A program made the position numbers and the translations under genes. A stretch of DNA of 64,000 nt from Fibrobacter sp. (GTDB taxonomy: Bacteria > Fibrobacterota > Fibrobacteria > Fibrobacterales > Fibrobacteraceae): NCBI GenBank assembly GCA_024399015.1, contig JAKSIC010000009.1, forward strand, positions 55,216 to 119,215, in the 5' to 3' direction. Numbering within the stretch: the stretch's first letter is position 1; the number at the start of each line of letters is the position of its first letter. Shown piece by piece: positions 23,378 through 32,741 of the stretch. The notes beneath the pieces were generated by a model that had not been told where the DNA came from, ran no database searches, and worked only from the letters and a program-made list of their open reading frames with translations.

Positions 23378-26300
23378 TAGCGGATTACACCAACGCGGTA
23401 CAGTTTCTGTTTCTTCTTTTTATCTGCAAACTTCACCTGCAGACGTGCAGTGTAGACATCGGAACCCAAAGCCGTCAGGTCAAGATTTTCAAAGCGGTTG
23501 CGGCCACGAACCACATCGGTCATCTTCGTCTTGTAAACGCAAAGACCTGTAATATCATAAAGTTCCAAGGTAGCCTCAGTAGCTTCTGCGCCAATTTCAA
23601 ACTGAGCCTTGGCCTTGCCACCGCGAACCGGATTGGGGAACATGAAAAATTCGGAAATAACGTTTTCAGCCTTGGCAACTTCAGTCTTCTTCAAAGCGCT
23701 TGCATCAAACCAGCCAGTGCGTTCATTACCGCCGGCAGGAAGCGTCCACGCAAGAGGTGATGCCGACGCATTGGATTTTGCCTTCGGCAAACGGAATGCC
23801 GATGCCGAATTTCTATGGAAGGCATAAAGTTCCGGGCCGCTAGACTTCTTGTCAGAAACAGCGTCCGTCACAAAAATGCTCATGGGTTGCAATGCAGAAA
23901 TAGAGTCGGCATATTCAAAACTGCCGGCGGCGATGGGGAATCCGTCCTTCACCTGTGCACCCTTTCCTGTGAACGCATAAACAAGACCGTCATTGCTGGG
24001 AACAAGAATTTCGGGAGCATCGTCATCGTTCACATCCACAATCAGCGGGTCGCTGAAGAAACCATAAATCGGGGTACCTCGGCTAATCACAGCCGGGAAA
24101 TTCTTCAACGGTAAGCCAAAGCGATCCAAGGCATAAACCAAATTATCGCCAAGGAAAACAACTTCCGGATATCCATCGTTATTCACATCTCCCACAGCAA
24201 CGCCGGAGGTTTCATCCTTCAAGCCGCTGGTTCCTGCAGCACCACGCTTATAATTCTTTTCATTCCAGAAATCCTTTGCAACCTTATCGTCTCCAGTCAA
24301 GGTGCTTGCGAATACGGTACCGCGGCTACCCACAAACACTGCTTCCTGGGAGCCATCCTTATCCATATCCGTACAAACAACTCTAAAGTACTTGTCTGCA
24401 GCAGAAGCCTTCAGCTTCGTCACCTTGGAACCCTCAACAGAGCGGATCATCCAATTCCCATTCTCCCCTACCATGACTAAACTTGCGTTTTCATCATTTC
24501 CGCAAATAGCCATATCCGTGGGAATGAATTTATCAAAGTTCGCCGTTGTCAATTCCTTTTCAAAGACGACAGAATCTGCGGTCCAAACAAAGTTTTCGGA
24601 CTTGTCCATTTCAGCAACCTTCAAGGCAGTCTGCGTCATCACCCAAATCTTGTTGCCAAAAACAACAGGGCCAACTTTTGCATCGGAAAGTTTCAGTTCC
24701 TGCCTCTGGGGAATCATTCCACTCAAGAAATTGGTACGGACCAGGGCATTTCTATGCAAACTATAAACGCTCTTACTATCAGAAGCCATACCAACCAGGG
24801 GGCCATCGCTTTTGCCTAAACGGTACAACGGAACTTCCACAGAAGAATCCTTAAAGGACAAGACATTTTGCTTTACAACAGTATCAGCGTCAACACCGAC
24901 CAAGGTATCGCCCAAGGCAGTAAAGACTTGCAGAGTACCATCCTCGGCACCGACCACAATAGCCTTGTCACCTTCATTTTCAGAGTCCTCGACAAACACG
25001 GCTCCGCGCACAGCAGATGCTACACCAATATTGCGGGGGAACTTGGAGTTTTCAAGGCTTCCATCATCGATGCTGATAGTTACAGTCATGATAGGTGCAA
25101 CGAAGTTCACAACGCTATCACCCATAAATGCATTGGATGTTCTTTCTTCACGTGCGTTCTTCGGAATGGATACGGAAATCTTAAGTCCCGTATAGCCTCC
25201 CTGAGTGGTCATGGTATTTGCATAACCCTTGGAACCGATCACAGTAACCGTATCAAATTTCTTGCTAGACGAGGAGTCCGGCAAACGGAGGTGCGGCAGC
25301 AAATCTGTACCGGAGCCATAATCATAAGTATCTTCGCCCAAGGCGTTCTTGAAAGTCTTGCCAATACTCAAAATACCGTCGGACTCCACCATAGAAATAC
25401 CGAACTGGTGATCGCGCAAAGTATCACCGCCCCAGAAGTTGGCAAGGCCATATTCCAAGGTTTCCCTAAGGTACCATTCATTCACCTTCCAGGTGACTAT
25501 GCCGCTGGCAGGAATACCTGCATCAAAGGAGCTCACATCCAGAATAATGCCGCTGGCCTTCTTCTTGTTGACATTGCACTTGCTCTTCACACAAACGCTG
25601 TCTTCAAAAACAAGATTCAGACTATCCACCGGAACAGTTCTGATCAAGGTGTCAGTACTTGCATCATCGTCGCCAAGGGTCACACTGACAGAACCTTCAT
25701 CATTCCAGGAACGCTGTCTATTTTCAATCAGCAAATATTCAGATGCGTTCAGAGGAACTTTCAAAATTTCAGTGCAGGGATTTTCACCGGAGGCTTTGGA
25801 ACAATATCCAGAACCTGCTGCAGCAACATCTACTGAAATCTTCTTGCCTGCAACAGGTCTCACTTCCTTTACGGAATTCCAACCCATATAGGCACGTTCC
25901 CAGGCAGCAGGCAAAGACGGTAAGAAACCATTACCCGCATTATATCCAGCAAAGTCCATCACATCATAATAGCCCAAGCGGGAAATGCCCTTGACCACAT
26001 CATAAGTATAGGGCAAGCCAAGTTCGCGACCAATTTGGTTTACCAAGATTCCATTGATGCCCCAGTTCAAGCCATCCTGAGAAGCAGTTTCACTCATGAT
26101 CATAATGGAACGCAGAGTATCGATGGCTGCCTTTTCAAATACAATGCCATTAACAATCTTGCGTACGGAATCAGAAGACACCGTATCCATGGTCGTTGAA
26201 ACATTGGAAAGAGAATCCGGCAAGTATTCCCAGTCAGCAGGGCTGATATAAATATCCATAAAGTCGCCCGGAGTATCGGCGCCCTTCGTACCCATGCTTC

Positions 26301-26868
26301 CACCATCCACAAGACGGCTTGCACCTGCATGAATAATCATGTAGGCACGCTTTGTATTGAGGTTTTCAGAGAGAGGAATACGGAACGGAGATTCACCCAC
26401 ATTGCGGGTGGTATCAGCAGCCATCACTGCATCATAGACAAACTTCAAATAATCACGGCTGCGGGCTTCATCAAATTCGGCAGTCTTTTCGCCCTTCAAT
26501 TTGCTCGTGCGGTTATAGTCAATAATCGGAGTCTTCAGCTTATAGGCGCTAGAACCTTCTGGGAAAATGCGGGACTTGATAACAAGCTTTCCGTTACTAG
26601 CGGCGTTATAGTAGGCGTTTGCAAAATCAAAGTGTTTCTTCCAATAAGGCACGCCATTACGACGTCCCGGAGGATCCAACTTGTAGGCTTCCTTCTTTTC
26701 ATTGTCGGAATCAAAAGTACCGTTACCCGTCGTCAAGGAATTATCGGGACTTTCTTCAGCAAACTGTACGCGAATTGCAAAAACTTCCAAGGTGTCCGCA
26801 CCATAGGAATACACGCTGAGCAACATCAGCATCGCAAGAGCAATCAAGGTCTTGGAAAATATCTTCAT
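23377..26868 (-). CDS. Large secreted M6-protease-like protein with degenerate zinc site, FG-GAP-like repeats and T9SS-like C-terminal domain
   Basis: 1163 residues: signal peptide ~1-23; a domain to ~345 with the layout of M6 (immune inhibitor A) peptidases, ending GLPYTYD ... GYYDVMDFAGYNAGNGFLPSLPAAW split as in the family; but where M6 has HExxH, this has NQIGR (277-281), so all three zinc/catalytic residues are lost. The middle has FG-GAP/VCBS-like repeats (DMDKDGSQEAVF, DVNNDGYPEVVFLG, DVNDDDAPEILVPS). The last ~85 residues (F-P-N-P-V-R-G-G ... ELYDITG ... LGSDVYTARLQV) are a T9SS-like sorting domain. Confidence 0.8.
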   Translation of the reverse strand: MKIFSKTLIALAMLMLLSVYSYGADTLEVFAIRVQFAEESPDNSLTTGNGTFDSDNEKKEAYKLDPPGRRNGVPYWKKHFDFANAYYNAASNGKLVIKSRIFPEGSSAYKLKTPIIDYNRTSKLKGEKTAEFDEARSRDYLKFVYDAVMAADTTRNVGESPFRIPLSENLNTKRAYMIIHAGASRLVDGGSMGTKGADTPGDFMDIYISPADWEYLPDSLSNVSTTMDTVSSDSVRKIVNGIVFEKAAIDTLRSIMIMSETASQDGLNWGINGILVNQIGRELGLPYTYDVVKGISRLGYYDVMDFAGYNAGNGFLPSLPAAWERAYMGWNSVKEVRPVAGKKISVDVAAAGSGYCSKASGENPCTEILKVPLNASEYLLIENRQRSWNDEGSVSVTLGDDDASTDTLIRTVPVDSLNLVFEDSVCVKSKCNVNKKKASGIILDVSSFDAGIPASGIVTWKVNEWYLRETLEYGLANFWGGDTLRDHQFGISMVESDGILSIGKTFKNALGEDTYDYGSGTDLLPHLRLPDSSSSKKFDTVTVIGSKGYANTMTTQGGYTGLKISVSIPKNAREERTSNAFMGDSVVNFVAPIMTVTISIDDGSLENSKFPRNIGVASAVRGAVFVEDSENEGDKAIVVGAEDGTLQVFTALGDTLVGVDADTVVKQNVLSFKDSSVEVPLYRLGKSDGPLVGMASDSKSVYSLHRNALVRTNFLSGMIPQRQELKLSDAKVGPVVFGNKIWVMTQTALKVAEMDKSENFVWTADSVVFEKELTTANFDKFIPTDMAICGNDENASLVMVGENGNWMIRSVEGSKVTKLKASAADKYFRVVCTDMDKDGSQEAVFVGSRGTVFASTLTGDDKVAKDFWNEKNYKRGAAGTSGLKDETSGVAVGDVNNDGYPEVVFLGDNLVYALDRFGLPLKNFPAVISRGTPIYGFFSDPLIVDVNDDDAPEILVPSNDGLVYAFTGKGAQVKDGFPIAAGSFEYADSISALQPMSIFVTDAVSDKKSSGPELYAFHRNSASAFRLPKAKSNASASPLAWTLPAGGNERTGWFDASALKKTEVAKAENVISEFFMFPNPVRGGKAKAQFEIGAEATEATLELYDITGLCVYKTKMTDVVRGRNRFENLDLTALGSDVYTARLQVKFADKKKKQKLYRVGVIR

Positions 26869-26887
26869 ACTTCCTCAATCTACAAAA

Positions 26888-27622
26888 TCAACCATCAACC
26901 GGAGAGAAGCTTTTAGGCACATTTAGGCGCCAAGTACCCAAACTAAAGGGCTTATTTCGGGTCACTTTCTTAATCCGGATAGACAAATAGTCAGAGCCAT
27001 CTCGCTGGAACACGATAATAGACGGAGTTTCGACTCCCTCAAAGGTCTTGTACTCCTTAAACTGCAACGTTTCAGGTTTACCATCACGACCTGTTCTTGA
27101 AAGCCATGTCACCAAGGAATCCTGTTTTGCAAAGGAGAAAGAACGGCCACTCTTTTCCTTGGCGAAAATCACCTGGTCCTTTTCCTCGACAACTTCATAA
27201 CTATCAGGCAAAAGCTTCCCATCAAAAAGGTTTGCTACCTGGTGAATGTGGACTAGCGGAAGAGAATTGTCCGTCAGCAAACCCACCATATAACCGTTAC
27301 CCTTCATATAGAGTTTCTCGGTGGGAAAAGTCATTGTCCAGCCTTCTTCAGTCCAAAGCATAGAAGCGACGCCAATGCCCATAGGGCCCGTTAGTTCCAT
27401 ACGGTAGCGCTTGCCAGGAACAGAGAAAAGAACGGCATCAAGGTCCTGGGGCTTGCCATCAGAACCAACAAGAGTCAAGACAAATTTTGCACGGAGACTG
27501 TCCTGAGGGACTTCAACTTTTGCTGCCGGCGTATTGTTCACCAACTCAGCTTTTTTTCCGCCAGCGCAACCTGCAAGCATTGCCAGCGCAACAAGCATCA
27601 AGAAAAGAACACTTCTGCGCAT
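26888..27622 (-). CDS. LolB/DUF4292-like outer-membrane lipoprotein
   Basis: 244 residues. Lipobox L-A-G-C with Cys19; a half-barrel of beta-strands (RYRMELTGPMGIGVASMLWT, GWTMTFPTEKLYMKG) as in LolB and DUF4292 proteins. In gamma-proteobacteria LolB receives lipoproteins at the outer membrane; whether this protein does so is unproven. It lies between the TPR lipoprotein (11 bases upstream) and the M6-like gene (19 bases downstream). Confidence 0.65.
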   Translation of the reverse strand: MRRSVLFLMLVALAMLAGCAGGKKAELVNNTPAAKVEVPQDSLRAKFVLTLVGSDGKPQDLDAVLFSVPGKRYRMELTGPMGIGVASMLWTEEGWTMTFPTEKLYMKGNGYMVGLLTDNSLPLVHIHQVANLFDGKLLPDSYEVVEEKDQVIFAKEKSGRSFSFAKQDSLVTWLSRTGRDGKPETLQFKEYKTFEGVETPSIIVFQRDGSDYLSIRIKKVTRNKPFSLGTWRLNVPKSFSPVDG

Positions 27623-27633
27623 CCGACCCCCGC

Positions 27634-29604
27634 CTATTTCTTGGAGCCCTTAGGAGCGGCGTTCTTTGATCCAGCGCCTTTCAAGAAGCGGAGCGCCTCA
27701 GGATTCTTGGGCCAGAACTTTTGCAGCTTCTTATAGGAGGCAGTTGCTTCAGCATTCATTCCCAAGGCTTCCTGGATTGCAGCAAGATGTTCCCAGTAGA
27801 CATAGTCCTCGGAAAGTTTTCCATCCTTAATCTGCAACATCGTCTCCAAAGCTTCAGCAAACAGTCCCTTGCGATAAAGGCCCCAGGCCTTAGAATCAAG
27901 GAAAGCTTCCGAAGGAGTTTCAGACTTTTCTGTTGCGATTGCTTCAAGAACCATCTTGAAACCCCGATCCACTTCCTCGGGAGAACGGTTGATATCCAGC
28001 AAGGTATAGCCGTAGTAATTCAAGATTTCCGGACGATCCACCTGGTCTGCGCGACTCGGATCAAGCAAATATTCAAAGTGGGCAAAAGATTCTTCATAGC
28101 GATGAAGGCGTTCCAAGTTCATGGCGCCCAGCATACGCACGTCGATATCCGTGGAGTCGGCCTTCAACAGGAAATCATACAACTCCTGAGCCTTGGATCT
28201 CTTATCCCAGGCTGCCTTCTGCTTTACGGAGTCGCCAAGATTTTTCTGCCAAATCTCATTTGCCTCCGTCACAAGAATGCGGGCATAGATGCTACGGAAC
28301 TGATGCTTGTTCTTTTCTACATCGCGACTCATCTTCTGGAGTGTAGCAGAGTCGGCGATTCCTGCCATCGGGTTCCACTTATCCCAAACAGCAATCACGG
28401 AATCCAACATCTTGTAGGCCTTATCGTACATCTTTGCAGTGCCATACGTCAAGGCCAGCATAGCCTTGTCTCCGCCCTTGGCGGCCTCATCAGCCTTTTC
28501 TGCATAAAGGACTGCATCCTTCATGCGGTCTTCCTTTATGGCGATACTGGACAAGGCATGGTAAGCGTTGGTCACGTAGACCGGCTGATCGTTCAGTTGT
28601 TCTGCTGCCTGCAGCAAGTGGACCTTGGCACTGTCAATCTTACCATTGAGGTTTTCATAGTGTCCCAAGAAATTGGTGAGCATAGGAGTACGAACACCAT
28701 CCTCATAATACTTCTTGTTCAGCATTGCGTATGCTGCGGGTCGGTCATTTTCAGCGAGAGTCGTCATCAACAAGATAATCATGGACTCGTCTTCGCTGGT
28801 AGCCTCGGTCAAAGTATCCACAATGGCCTTAACTTCCGGAATGCGCTTCTGGAAAACAAGGCCCTGTACCATCTGGGTCAACATCTTCTTATCGCCGGTA
28901 GCCTCGTGAGCATTGCCAAACAACTCGATAACCGCAGAGTCCTTGCCCTGTTCCAAAAGCAGGCCAAGCTGTCTCTGAAGCAAAGACGGAATGTAGTTCA
29001 CCTGGGGCAGCAACAAGTCGTAAATGCGGACAAGTTCCTTGGTATCCTTAATCGCCTCAAGGAACAAGCTGTAGTCGTACAGCAAAGGCATGTCCTGATA
29101 GCGAGAAGAATCCAACGCAGCATTAAAGTACTTGCGGCAGGAATCCACAATGCCCGCCTTCACATACAAATGAGCAAGCAAGCCAAGCTGAGAGGGAGTC
29201 ACTTTTCCCTTCAGTTTCTGACCACGGGCAGCCTGGACCAAGGCCAAGGAATCCGCACCCTGGCTAGCCAAAATCTCGGCCATCTTGAAAGTAAGGAAAC
29301 GGCTATAGGGATCAGATTCCGCAGCACGCTGCCAGAACATCTTCGCCATGGAAGCTTCACCACGGAGTTCCAGATCCATGGCATGCATAAAGGCTTCGTG
29401 GGCCGCATCAATATTTTGGGGAAGTGCAACTTCTGCCTGCTTGGCAGTCATCTGCTCCATTTTCTTCATGACTGCGTCCGCAATCAAGGCGGAATCAGCA
29501 GAAGTCAATACAAGATCATTCTTCTTCGCAGGATTGGAACTGCAAGCGTTGAGGAACAACGCTGCAACTACAACCACCAGCGAAAAAAGATTGATTTTTC
29601 TCAA
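27634..29604 (-). CDS. TPR-repeat lipoprotein
   Basis: 656 residues. Signal peptide with lipobox L-N-A-C (Cys21). A coiled segment ~35-60 is followed by about a dozen tetratricopeptide-type helix pairs (for example MHAMDLELRGEASMAKMFWQ; LLAHLYVKAGIVDSCRKYF; ATASYKKLQKFWPKNPEAL). TPR proteins of this shape act as outer-membrane assembly scaffolds. The start codon is TTG, five bases after the PASTA gene stop; no ATG is available upstream and the signal peptide begins here, so TTG is accepted. Confidence 0.82.
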   Translation of the reverse strand: MRKINLFSLVVVVAALFLNACSSNPAKKNDLVLTSADSALIADAVMKKMEQMTAKQAEVALPQNIDAAHEAFMHAMDLELRGEASMAKMFWQRAAESDPYSRFLTFKMAEILASQGADSLALVQAARGQKLKGKVTPSQLGLLAHLYVKAGIVDSCRKYFNAALDSSRYQDMPLLYDYSLFLEAIKDTKELVRIYDLLLPQVNYIPSLLQRQLGLLLEQGKDSAVIELFGNAHEATGDKKMLTQMVQGLVFQKRIPEVKAIVDTLTEATSEDESMIILLMTTLAENDRPAAYAMLNKKYYEDGVRTPMLTNFLGHYENLNGKIDSAKVHLLQAAEQLNDQPVYVTNAYHALSSIAIKEDRMKDAVLYAEKADEAAKGGDKAMLALTYGTAKMYDKAYKMLDSVIAVWDKWNPMAGIADSATLQKMSRDVEKNKHQFRSIYARILVTEANEIWQKNLGDSVKQKAAWDKRSKAQELYDFLLKADSTDIDVRMLGAMNLERLHRYEESFAHFEYLLDPSRADQVDRPEILNYYGYTLLDINRSPEEVDRGFKMVLEAIATEKSETPSEAFLDSKAWGLYRKGLFAEALETMLQIKDGKLSEDYVYWEHLAAIQEALGMNAEATASYKKLQKFWPKNPEALRFLKGAGSKNAAPKGSKK

Positions 29605-29609
29605 ATCGA

Positions 29610-30380
29610 TTACTCTACAATAACGAAATTAATCTTGGTGTCAGGCGGCAGGTAGTCGCCATGCTTGGGAGAGGTTTCGATAACAGCGCCCGGCTGCGGA
29701 TTTTCCATATCTTCCGGAGCCTTTCTACGCTTAATCTTACCCACGACAAAGCCAAGGGCTTCCAGCTTCGGGTAAACATTGTCGATCTGTTCGCCAGCAA
29801 AGTTGGGAAGCAAGGTCTTACCGGTGGTTACACCAGCGGAAATCACAACCTTCACCGTATCGCCAACACGAACCTTTTCACCTGCGATAGGAATGGTGCG
29901 AATCACGACACCGCGGGGAATGCTCTGGTGAGCGCCCTTCACGATTTCGCCCTGCACAAGGCCAGCACGGGTAAGGGAAATGGTAGCCTGCTTCTGGCTC
30001 TTACCGCGAAGATCAGGAATTTCCACCTGGCGGAGGCCAAGGCTACGTGTCAGTTTCACAGTACGGCCAAGTTTTGCTGTACGGCCGGCAGCAGGCATCT
30101 GCACCAGAACCTTGCCGGAGTCAATAGTCGCATTGTAACGGCCTTCTTCGAGCCATTCAAACTTGAAGCCAGCATCGGTCAAGGTGGCTTCGGCTTCGGC
30201 CTGGGCCATGCCTTCCAAATTGGGCACTTCACCAGTAGAAGCGAAGGCGCCAGAGAAAATCGGCATCAAGAGTTTGTCTACAGCCAGGGCCAAGACCACC
30301 AGCAGAACGACCCACAAAAGAAACGCCTTCAAGAAGGCGCTCTTACGGAACTTGTTAAAAAGAACCTTTACTTTGTTCAT
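29610..30380 (-). CDS. Membrane-anchored triple PASTA-domain protein
   Basis: 256 residues from the ATG at 30380 (a GTG at 30386 is in frame). One TM helix ~17-39 with a short basic cytoplasmic N-terminus, then three PASTA domains at ~50-117, ~118-185 and ~186-256 (V-P-N-L-E-G-M-A; IPDLRGKSQKQATISLTRAG; LPNFAGEQIDNVYPKLEALG). PASTA domains bind muropeptides or beta-lactams. There is no Ser/Thr kinase or penicillin-binding domain, so it is a stand-alone sensor or wall-binding protein. Confidence 0.88.
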   Translation of the reverse strand: MNKVKVLFNKFRKSAFLKAFLLWVVLLVVLALAVDKLLMPIFSGAFASTGEVPNLEGMAQAEAEATLTDAGFKFEWLEEGRYNATIDSGKVLVQMPAAGRTAKLGRTVKLTRSLGLRQVEIPDLRGKSQKQATISLTRAGLVQGEIVKGAHQSIPRGVVIRTIPIAGEKVRVGDTVKVVISAGVTTGKTLLPNFAGEQIDNVYPKLEALGFVVGKIKRRKAPEDMENPQPGAVIETSPKHGDYLPPDTKINFVIVE

Positions 30381-30388
30381 AATCACGA

Positions 30389-31099
30389 TTAGCCCTTGGA
30401 GGCTTTTTCCTGAAGGACGTTTTCGTCGAAGATGACGATGTCCTTACCAGTCATGGCAATGGCGTTAGCCTTCACCAGCATGGAGCAGATACGGCTGACG
30501 GTTTCACGGGTAGTACCGGACATGTCAGCCAGCTGCTGCTGGGTGGGACGGTTGTGAATAACCACAACCATCTTACCATTGTCTGTATGGATGCGAACGC
30601 CGCGTTCTTCCATCAAGTTCAGGAGGGTACCAGCCACACGACCGCTAACGGACATAGTGGACAAGGAACCGATCTGCTTGTTGGCCTTACGGAGGCGCTT
30701 GCTCATTTCGCTAAGCAGGGCCATGGCGATTTCCGGAGTCTGGCGAATCAACTGCAGGAAAGACTCACGATGAATAATCATCATCTGTGCGTCAGTCACG
30801 GTGCGAACGGAGGCGGACCTGGGTTCGCCGTCGATCAAGCTCATTTCACCGAAGAAGTCACCACGTTCAAGGAAGGACAGGATAGTTTCGCGACCATCGA
30901 CGCCGGTCATGTAGACCTGTACGGAGCCAGAGGCGATCAGATACAGAGCCTGCATCGAGTCGTCGCCTTCAAGCACCACGGTTTCGTCGCGATTGTAGTC
31001 CTGGACCACAATCAAGTTGGCCAACAGTCCCAGCTGTTCTTCGTTCAGCTCGGAAAACAATTCAACGCCTTTCAGCAATCCAACAATACTTGCGTCCAT
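30389..31099 (-). CDS. Crp/Fnr-family transcriptional regulator
   Basis: 236 residues: cyclic-nucleotide-binding fold ~8-125 (LYLIASGSVQVYMTG; RGDFFGEMSLIDGEPRSASV), dimer helix ~130-150, and a winged HTH with recognition helix in PTQQQLADMSGTTRETVSRI. The FGEMSLIDGEPRSASV segment has the Glu and Arg of a working cNMP pocket (G-E-x-x-L...R-S-A), and there are no Fnr-type N-terminal Cys, so it likely binds a nucleotide. SD AGGTAGAG. It heads the twelve-gene envelope run. Confidence 0.9.
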   Translation of the reverse strand: MDASIVGLLKGVELFSELNEEQLGLLANLIVVQDYNRDETVVLEGDDSMQALYLIASGSVQVYMTGVDGRETILSFLERGDFFGEMSLIDGEPRSASVRTVTDAQMMIIHRESFLQLIRQTPEIAMALLSEMSKRLRKANKQIGSLSTMSVSGRVAGTLLNLMEERGVRIHTDNGKMVVVIHNRPTQQQLADMSGTTRETVSRICSMLVKANAIAMTGKDIVIFDENVLQEKASKG

Positions 31100-31126
31100 A
31101 CTCTACCTGCTCCTATCCCTTGATAA

Positions 31127-32431
31127 TTAGAGGCCCATACCCTTGGCGAGGCCAGCGTCAATCACAATGCTCTGATCGCGCTTTGCGCCAATGGAAATCA
31201 TACCGATCTTCACGTCAACCAGTTCAGCCATGCGCTGCAGATACTTCTTAGCGTTTTCCGGCAGTTCGTCATAGCTCTTGCACTTGGTGGTGTCCTGCTT
31301 CCAGCCCGGCATTTCTTCGTAGACCGGCACGCAGCGACCGACCTTGGACAGCTGGTTCGGGAAGCTCTCAAGCTTTTCGCCATCGCATTCGTAGTGAGTG
31401 CAGATCTTCACGGTATCGAAAGTATCAAGCACGTCCAGCTTGGTGATGGCCAAGTGGGTCAGACCGTTAACAACGGCAGCCTTGCGGACAACCGGAGCGT
31501 CGAACCAACCGCAGCGACGATTACGACCGGTGGTTGCACCGTATTCGTTACCGATCTTACGGAGGGTGTCGCCGGTTTCATCCAAAAGTTCAGTGGGGAA
31601 CGGACCGTTACCAACGCGGGTGGTGTAAGCCTTGACCACACCCCAGACTTCGTCCAGAGCGGTGGGGCCAATGCCTGCGCCGCAGCTTGCATAGCCAGCA
31701 ACAGTGTTGCTGGAGGTCACGAACGGGTAAGTACCCTGGTCAACGTCAAGAATGGTACCCTGGGCACCTTCGAACACCAAGCGCTTGCCAGCCTTCACAG
31801 CCTTGTAGAGCAATTCGCTCACGTCGCAAACGAAGGGCTTGATCTTCTGACCGAGTTCCAGGTAGTCCTTGATGACAACTTCCGGGTCGATGGGATCGAC
31901 GTCGTACATTGCCTTAAATTCTTCGTTATGAACCTTAGCCATAGCTTCGACGCGGGGGCGCAGTTCACGTTCGTCCATGAGGTCACCAACACGGACACCG
32001 ATACGGTTCACCTTGTCGCTGTAGCAGGGGCCGATACCACGACCGGTGGTACCGATGGCAGCCTTACCAGCCTTCTTTTCCTTGGCCTTGTCCAAGGTAG
32101 AGTGGTACGGGAGAACAACGTGAGCGTTGTTAGCGATGAACAGGCGACCTTCCGGGTTGATGCCCTTGGTGTGCAAATCAGCAATTTCAGCCAGGGTCTG
32201 GATCGGGTCGAGAACCACGCCGTTACCAATGACGCAGAGCTTGTCATTGTGCATGATGCCGGACGGAATCAGGTGGAACACGAACTTCTGGTCGCCAACT
32301 TCCACAGTATGACCAGCATTAGCACCGCCCTGGAAACGCACGATGATGTCTGCGTCCAGAGTCAAGAAGTCAACAACCTTGGCCTTACCTTCGTCACCCC
32401 ACTGGGAGCCGATAACAACACGATTTGCCAT
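31127..32431 (-). CDS. purA: Adenylosuccinate synthetase
   Basis: IMP + Asp + GTP to adenylosuccinate, first committed step to AMP. 434 residues, normal length. Diagnostic motifs: QWGDEGKAK near the N-terminus with the catalytic Asp, the GTP-binding NAGHT region, TGRGIGP, and TTTGRNRRCGW-type region (ATTGRNRRCGWFDAP). SD GAAGGA lies ~5 bases before the ATG. Followed after 27 bases by the Crp-type gene. Confidence 0.97.
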   Translation of the reverse strand: MANRVVIGSQWGDEGKAKVVDFLTLDADIIVRFQGGANAGHTVEVGDQKFVFHLIPSGIMHNDKLCVIGNGVVLDPIQTLAEIADLHTKGINPEGRLFIANNAHVVLPYHSTLDKAKEKKAGKAAIGTTGRGIGPCYSDKVNRIGVRVGDLMDERELRPRVEAMAKVHNEEFKAMYDVDPIDPEVVIKDYLELGQKIKPFVCDVSELLYKAVKAGKRLVFEGAQGTILDVDQGTYPFVTSSNTVAGYASCGAGIGPTALDEVWGVVKAYTTRVGNGPFPTELLDETGDTLRKIGNEYGATTGRNRRCGWFDAPVVRKAAVVNGLTHLAITKLDVLDTFDTVKICTHYECDGEKLESFPNQLSKVGRCVPVYEEMPGWKQDTTKCKSYDELPENAKKYLQRMAELVDVKIGMISIGAKRDQSIVIDAGLAKGMGL

Positions 32432-32741
32432 ATATCCTTCGTTTTTTTTGACCCGCGGGCGAAACCGGGATGGCAGTCCGCAGGTCGATTCTATGTTAAA
32501 CTGGAAATAAGCTACCCAGGGAGTTTCCCTGAGCCCTTTTTCGCCTTAAAGATAACAAAGCCCCCGCCAATGTGAGGCAACTCACGTCCAAAACACCCAA
32601 AATCAAGTGGATTTTTGGCCTTTTTAGACAAAAGGGGAGCGCCCTCCCCTGTCTCCAGCCGTTTTTCACGGCCTCTTCTGAGTCGCCATAAAGAAGAATC
32701 CCTCGCCATCGGGCAAAGGATTCAAAATTCGTAGGGGTTAG
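32432..32741 (-). promoter_or_regulatory. purA leader and intergenic region with hairpins
   Basis: 310 bases without a gene. The right part holds the terminator of the upstream glycosyltransferase gene. Going left there are stems GCCGT-GAAAA-ACGGC (about 32658-32672), GGGGAGGG/CGCTCCCC followed by TTTTG on the minus strand (about 32630-32649), and CAGGGA-AAC-TCCCTG (about 32519-32533) close to the start of purA. I do not recognise a known riboswitch. The purA promoter must lie here but no clear -35/-10 pair stands out. Confidence 0.4.
32686..32723 (-). terminator. Rho-independent terminator of the glycosyltransferase operon
   Basis: 12-bp stem (minus strand GAATCCTTTGCC / GGCGAGGGATTC, with G-U pairs, loop CGAT) followed by TTCTTTAT, 18 bases after the glycosyltransferase stop. 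Confidence 0.8.

Noticed and set aside
27721..29655. 644-codon plus-strand frame over the TPR lipoprotein gene
   Set aside because: No domain or signal peptide; the minus strand has a lipobox and TPR repeats.
32450..32520. tRNA-like GGTCGATTC sequence upstream of purA
   Set aside because: No acceptor stem, anticodon arm or full T-loop consensus around it on either strand.
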